From contig UQVI01000090.1 of assembly GCA_900544515.1 (NCBI GenBank), forward strand, positions 1 through 7,967: a DNA stretch of 7,967 bases. Direction: 5' to 3'. This DNA is from an uncultured Oscillospiraceae bacterium (lineage in GTDB: Bacteria > Bacillota > Clostridia > Oscillospirales > Acutalibacteraceae). The notes beneath the pieces are model-generated. The model ran no database searches, was not told the origin of the DNA, and saw only the letters and a program-made list of their open reading frames with translations. Below, piece by piece: positions 4,913 through 7,967 of the stretch (positions are counted from its first letter, which is position 1; every line of letters begins with the position of its first letter). A program made the position numbers and the translations under genes.

Positions 4913-4993
4913 AAAGGAGGGGCAGACAATAGTAGTAAATTGAGCACGTAACTGCACGTTATTTGTTGAATTTATTACTATTGCACCTCCTTT
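4913..4993 (+). promoter_or_regulatory. Long stem in the pnp leader, candidate RNase III site
   Basis: Two arms pair almost completely: AAAGGAGG (4913-4920) with CCTCCTTT (4986-4993), and CAATAGTAGTAAATT (4927-4941) with AATTTATTACTATTG (4969-4983, one G-U). A small asymmetric internal loop (GGCAGA against CA) separates them. The total is about 23 bp. The apical part contains a further 5-bp helix (4948-4952 with 4958-4962). In E. coli the pnp leader is a long stem cut by RNase III, and PNPase then degrades the 5' fragment and thereby represses itself. Position and length here fit the same use. The 5' arm contains a full Shine-Dalgarno sequence but no start codon follows at a suitable distance. 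Confidence 0.7.
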
Positions 4994-5022
4994 CATTAAA
5001 TAAAACTTATCAGAAATGAGGT
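4985..5022 (+). promoter_or_regulatory. Alternative hairpin that hides the pnp ribosome binding site
   Basis: ACCTCCTTTC (4985-4994), which is most of the 3' arm of the long leader stem, can also pair with GAAATGAGGT (5013-5022), forming 9 of 10 possible pairs with an 18-nt AT-rich loop. This covers GAGG (5018-5021), the pnp Shine-Dalgarno sequence. The two folds exclude each other: the long stem leaves the site free, and loss of the 5' arm would let it be covered. Confidence 0.5.
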
Positions 5023-5029
5023 ATGTAAA

Positions 5030-7213
5030 ATGTTTTTCAAAAACTTTAAGGTTTGGGAAACTGAGCTTGCCGGCAGAAAGCTCACACTTGAGACAGGCAA
5101 AATGGCAGGACTTGCCAATGCGTCTATCCTTGCCCGTTACGGCGAGACAGAGGTACTCTGTAACGTAACAGCATCTGCTAAACCACGTGAGGGCGTTGAC
5201 TTCTTCCCACTCTCCGTTGACTATGAAGAAAAGATGTATTCCGTAGGAAGAATTCCGGGCTCTTTCTTAAGAAGAGAAGGTCGTGCAAGTGAGAAGGCTA
5301 TCCTTACATCACGCTGCATTGACCGTCCTATCAGACCGCTTTTCCCTAAGGATTTAAGAAATGATTGTTCCGTAGTTGCAACCGTTATGTCTGTTGATCC
5401 GGACTGCTCACCTGAAATCACAGCAGCAATCGGTGTATCAGCAGCAATCGCAATTTCAGACATTCCTTGGGACGGTCCTATTTCATCTGTAAACGTTGGT
5501 CTTGTTGACGGTGAAATCGTTATCAACCCAACACTTGAGCAGAGAGAGAAAACCGACCTTACACTTACAGTTGCATCAACTGCTGACCTTGTAGCTATGA
5601 TTGAGGCAGGCGGTAACGAAATTGATGACGACACCATGTTCAATGCGATTATGGCAGGTCACGAGGAAAACAAGAAGATTGTTCAGTTCATTCAGGGCAT
5701 TGTTGATGAAATCGGCAAGCCTAAGTTTGCTTACGAATCATCAGATCCTGATCCTGAAATTATGGCTGAGATTGAGGAATTCTGCATTGAGGACGTAAAG
5801 AAGGCTCTTGACACAGACGATAAGCTTGTTCGCGATGAGGCTCTCCTCCCTATCTATGCAGCAGTTCACGAAAAGTTTGACGAGCGTTTTGAAGGCAACG
5901 AGGGCAAGCTTGACGAGATTATGTATCTTGTTCAGAAGCACGTTGTTCGAGCTTGGCTCAAGGACGAGCATAAGAGAGTTGACGGCAGAGGCATTGACGA
6001 AATCCGTCCGCTCAACGCTGAGGTTGATTTACTCGCAAGAGTACACGGCTCAGGTCTCTTCACAAGAGGTCAGACACAGGTACTTTCCGTAACAACTCTC
6101 GGTCCTATCAACGATTCACAGCTTCTTGACGGTCTTGATGAGCAGACTGAAAAGAGATATATCCACCACTACAACTTCCCATCCTACTCTGTTGGTGAAA
6201 CAAAGCCATCAAGAGGTCCGGGCAGACGTGAAATCGGTCACGGTGCACTTGCTGAAAAGGCACTTGTTCCTGTTCTTCCGTCCGTTGACGAGTTCCCATA
6301 TGCAATCCGCGTTGTATCTGAGGTTCTTTCTTCAAACGGTTCAACATCACAGGGCTCAATCTGCGGCTCAACACTTTCACTTATGGCTGCAGGTGTTCCG
6401 ATTAAGGCTCCTGTTGCAGGTATCAGCTGTGGTCTTATCACCGGTGACGAGGGTGTTTACGGCGACTTTATGACAATGGTTGACATTCAGGGTCTTGAAG
6501 ATTTCTACGGCGATATGGACTTCAAGGTTGCAGGTACTAAGAAGGGTATCACTGCAATTCAGATGGACCTTAAGGTACACGGTCTTACACCCGAAATCAT
6601 CAAGGAAGCATTTGCTAAGACTCACGCAGCAAGAGATTATATCCTTGATGAGGTTATGCTCCCTGTTATCAGCGAGCCGAGAAAAGATCTTTCAAAGTAT
6701 GCTCCTAAGATGTACACTCTTACCATTAATCCTGATAAGATTGGTGACGTTATCGGTAAGGGCGGCAAGGTAATTCAGGAAATTCAGGCTGACTACGATG
6801 TTAAGATTAATATTGAAGAGGACGGCAGAGTATTCATCAGCGGTGTTGATGCTGACAAGTGCGAGGGTGCTGTTAACATCATTAATCTTATCGCTACTGA
6901 TCCTGAGGTTGGCACCTTCTATAACGGTATTGTTACAAGAATTATGAGCTTTGGCGCATTTGTTGAGATTGCTCCGGGCAAAGAGGGACTTGTTCACATT
7001 TCAAGACTTGACATCAAGAGAACTGAGAAGGTTGAGGATGTAGTAAATGTCGGCGATTCCATTGCAGTAAAATGCATTGAAATTGACGATCAGGGAAGAA
7101 TCAATCTTTCAAGACGTGATTATTTAATCGAGGTTGAAGGCTTAACACCTGAAAATGAAATTGACGATTCTCCGAGAAAGCCAAGAAGAGATAATCATCG
7201 TCCAAGACGTTAA
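5030..7213 (+). CDS. pnp: Polynucleotide phosphorylase (PNPase)
   Basis: PNPase is a trimeric 3'-5' exoribonuclease that uses phosphate to release nucleoside diphosphates and is central to mRNA decay. The 727-residue protein has the full domain order: first RNase PH domain (about 10-145, with GSFLRREGRASE at 77-88), the helical domain (about 230-310), second RNase PH domain (about 320-550), KH (about 560-620, GXXG loop IGKGGK at 575-580) and S1 (about 622-695, with FVEIAPGKEGLVHIS). Active-site features in the second core are GRRE (398-401), the phosphate-binding SNGSTSQGSICGS (435-447) and the metal-binding aspartates in DIQGLEDFYGDMDF (485-498). It ends in a short Arg-rich tail (about 716-727). 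Length is typical. Start: GAGG lies 8 nt before ATG. It lies downstream of rpsO, behind a long structured leader that probably mediates autoregulation. Confidence 0.99.
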   Translation: MFFKNFKVWETELAGRKLTLETGKMAGLANASILARYGETEVLCNVTASAKPREGVDFFPLSVDYEEKMYSVGRIPGSFLRREGRASEKAILTSRCIDRPIRPLFPKDLRNDCSVVATVMSVDPDCSPEITAAIGVSAAIAISDIPWDGPISSVNVGLVDGEIVINPTLEQREKTDLTLTVASTADLVAMIEAGGNEIDDDTMFNAIMAGHEENKKIVQFIQGIVDEIGKPKFAYESSDPDPEIMAEIEEFCIEDVKKALDTDDKLVRDEALLPIYAAVHEKFDERFEGNEGKLDEIMYLVQKHVVRAWLKDEHKRVDGRGIDEIRPLNAEVDLLARVHGSGLFTRGQTQVLSVTTLGPINDSQLLDGLDEQTEKRYIHHYNFPSYSVGETKPSRGPGRREIGHGALAEKALVPVLPSVDEFPYAIRVVSEVLSSNGSTSQGSICGSTLSLMAAGVPIKAPVAGISCGLITGDEGVYGDFMTMVDIQGLEDFYGDMDFKVAGTKKGITAIQMDLKVHGLTPEIIKEAFAKTHAARDYILDEVMLPVISEPRKDLSKYAPKMYTLTINPDKIGDVIGKGGKVIQEIQADYDVKINIEEDGRVFISGVDADKCEGAVNIINLIATDPEVGTFYNGIVTRIMSFGAFVEIAPGKEGLVHISRLDIKRTEKVEDVVNVGDSIAVKCIEIDDQGRINLSRRDYLIEVEGLTPENEIDDSPRKPRRDNHRPRR

Positions 7214-7238
7214 ACAAGATATACACACCTTTTACAAC

Positions 7239-7281
7239 AACAGCCTTAACGGTCGACAGTAACTGTTAAGGCTGTTTCTTT
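7239..7281 (+). terminator. Intrinsic terminator after pnp
   Basis: AACAGCCTTAAC (7239-7250) pairs with GTTAAGGCTGTT (7265-7276) over 12 perfect bp, extendable by three more (GGT with ACT), followed by TCTTTTATAT. It lies 25 bases after the pnp stop codon. Confidence 0.9.
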
Positions 7282-7356
7282 TATATATTTCCGTTGACTT
7301 TATGCTGATTTGAAAAATTGGTTTTTGCATTTTACAGAATCTTTCAGGAGTTATAT

Positions 7357-7843
7357 ATGGATAAAATTAAGGTCTGCTCAAAACAATTTAAGGATGAACA
7401 CGGAAGAGAAAGAATATTGTACGGTATAAATATGGGCGGCAAGAACATATCTCATATAAAAGCACATAAAAACACCAATTCTATGGATTCACTAAAGAAT
7501 GATATACGACATCTTCATACGCATGGATTGAATACAATCCGCTATCTTCTCAACTGGTCATACTTAGAGCCTGAACCTTATAAGTATAATGAAGAAGCAC
7601 TCAATGACATTCAGGAATTAATGAACTTATGTGTCCCAGAAAATATTTACGTGTACCGCGATATGCACCAGGATTTATACAGTGCATTACTGATATTGAA
7701 AAAGCCGATCTTACTGCACTGCGCAGCAATGGTGCACCTGTATGGACATGTGTAACAAACGGCAAAAAGATTCGGCAATCATCCGGCATTGCTTGGATTT
7801 GATATTTTCAACGAGCCGTTTCCATATAAATATGATAAAAATA
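7357..7843 (+). pseudogene. Decayed GH5 glycoside hydrolase, endoglycoceramidase type
   Basis: The first frame (7357-7755, 132 residues) begins after AGGAG with 6-nt spacing and has no signal peptide. It shows GH5 landmarks of the endoglycoceramidase-like group: GINMGGKN (23-30), GLNTIRYLLNWSYLEPEP (57-74, with the conserved Arg62) and DMHQDLYS (102-109, His104). After DLYS the homology moves to another frame (about 7683-7769): ITDIEKADLTALRSNGAPVW, with the family's GAPxW. It then returns to the first frame at 7777 with NHPALLGFDIFNEPFPYKY, whose NEP (7810-7818) holds the acid/base glutamate. Several tens of residues normally separate GAPxW from NEP, but only about 20 codons do here, so there is an internal deletion. 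Everything after NEPFP, including the nucleophile, is missing. No active enzyme can be made. The specific substrate is uncertain. Confidence 0.85.
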
Positions 7844-7844
7844 A

Positions 7845-7877
7845 AACGGTACAATTGAAAGCATCAATTGTACCGTT
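7845..7877 (-). terminator. Hairpin terminator between converging genes
   Basis: AACGGTACAATTGA (7845-7858) pairs perfectly with TCAATTGTACCGTT (7864-7877) around a 5-nt loop. On the minus strand it is followed by TTATTTTTATC, a good intrinsic terminator for the gene ending at 7883. On the plus strand it is followed by CTTTATTAT, so it may also work for the pseudogene side. Confidence 0.75.
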
Positions 7878-7882
7878 CTTTA

Positions 7883-7967
7883 TTATCTCTTAGTAGTTAC
7901 CGATTTCGTCGTACACCAAGGGGAATAGATGTTGTAGTTCTTTCCGTTGAACTTTGTCACCTTGTAG
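7883..7967 (-). CDS. C-terminal end of a probable Fn3-like surface protein (partial)
   Basis: Only the last 27 codons and the stop (7883-7885) are inside the window; the gene continues past the right edge. The reading KVTKFNGKNYNIYSPW followed by a TTKSVTTKR end resembles the last strands of fibronectin type III-like repeats common in secreted clostridial proteins (pattern: K-V, then NGK-Y, S-W, then KSV-TK). The frame is supported by the stop codon and by the strong terminator 6 bases further on. Full domain content, secretion signal and function cannot be seen. Confidence 0.6.
   Translation of the reverse strand, partial: YKVTKFNGKNYNIYSPWCTTKSVTTKR

Noticed and set aside
5023..5028. A start-stop ATGTAA just before the pnp start
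   Set aside because: It follows GAGG by a single base, too close for initiation; the ATG at 5030 has normal spacing.
5221..5643. A 140-residue open frame on the minus strand inside pnp, plus several shorter ones on both strands between 5601 and 6997
   Set aside because: They are wholly inside the unmistakable pnp coding sequence, have no ribosome binding sites and give no family-like sequence; they are shadows of pnp codon use.
7294..7322. TTGACT as a possible -35 for the GH5 remnant
   Set aside because: No acceptable -10 lies 15-19 bp downstream.
1..7967. tRNA, rRNA, CRISPR array, insertion sequence or phage attachment site
   Set aside because: Both strands were read for cloverleaf-like segments, regular repeats, transposase motifs and flanking duplications; none was found.

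Overview
The window looks like chromosomal DNA of a moderately AT-rich gut-type Clostridia, most likely in the Oscillospiraceae/Ruminococcaceae. This is inferred from four things: the Firmicutes-type L27 with a cleavable N-terminal extension next to its protease gene prp, strong GAGGTG-type ribosome binding sites, near-consensus sigma-A promoters, and the mix of a GPH sugar transporter, a glycoside hydrolase remnant and an Fn3-like surface protein end. No rRNA, tRNA, CRISPR array, transposase or integrase is visible.

Layout. Positions 47-1834 (minus) hold a GPH/MelB-type sugar:cation symporter with its own extended -10 promoter and a terminator-like hairpin in its short leader. Positions 1973-3698 (minus) hold a ribosomal protein operon: a consensus promoter, a structured leader, rplU (L21), prp (L27 protease), rpmA (L27), an intrinsic terminator, then a cytoplasmic SGNH/GDSL hydrolase that needs read-through or an unseen promoter. 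Positions 3711-4372 hold a small accessory module: a debris-like stretch, then two divergent genes, an 88-residue acidic protein (DUF6809-like) and a 73-residue Cro/CI-type HTH regulator. Between them are two near-identical 18-bp palindromes. One of them fills the -35/-10 spacer of the small protein's promoter.

Positions 4405-7281 (plus) hold the conserved pair rpsO (S15) and pnp (polynucleotide phosphorylase). rpsO has a strong promoter and a roughly 100-nt structured leader that is a candidate for S15 autoregulation. Between rpsO and pnp lie an intrinsic terminator and a long stem of about 23 bp that resembles the RNase III site of the E. coli pnp leader. Its 3' arm copies 11 nt of the 16S rRNA 3' end and can alternatively pair with the pnp Shine-Dalgarno sequence. 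This is the most interesting regulatory structure in the window.

Positions 7357-7843 (plus) hold a decayed GH5 gene of endoglycoceramidase type, with a frameshift, an internal deletion and a missing C-terminus. It meets, tail to tail, the C-terminal end of a minus-strand gene (7883-7967), probably an Fn3-like surface protein. A strong hairpin separates the two.

Taken together, the window is a translation and RNA-decay housekeeping core (rplU-prp-rpmA and rpsO-pnp) divided by a small regulated accessory module and flanked by carbohydrate-related genes, one of them dead.
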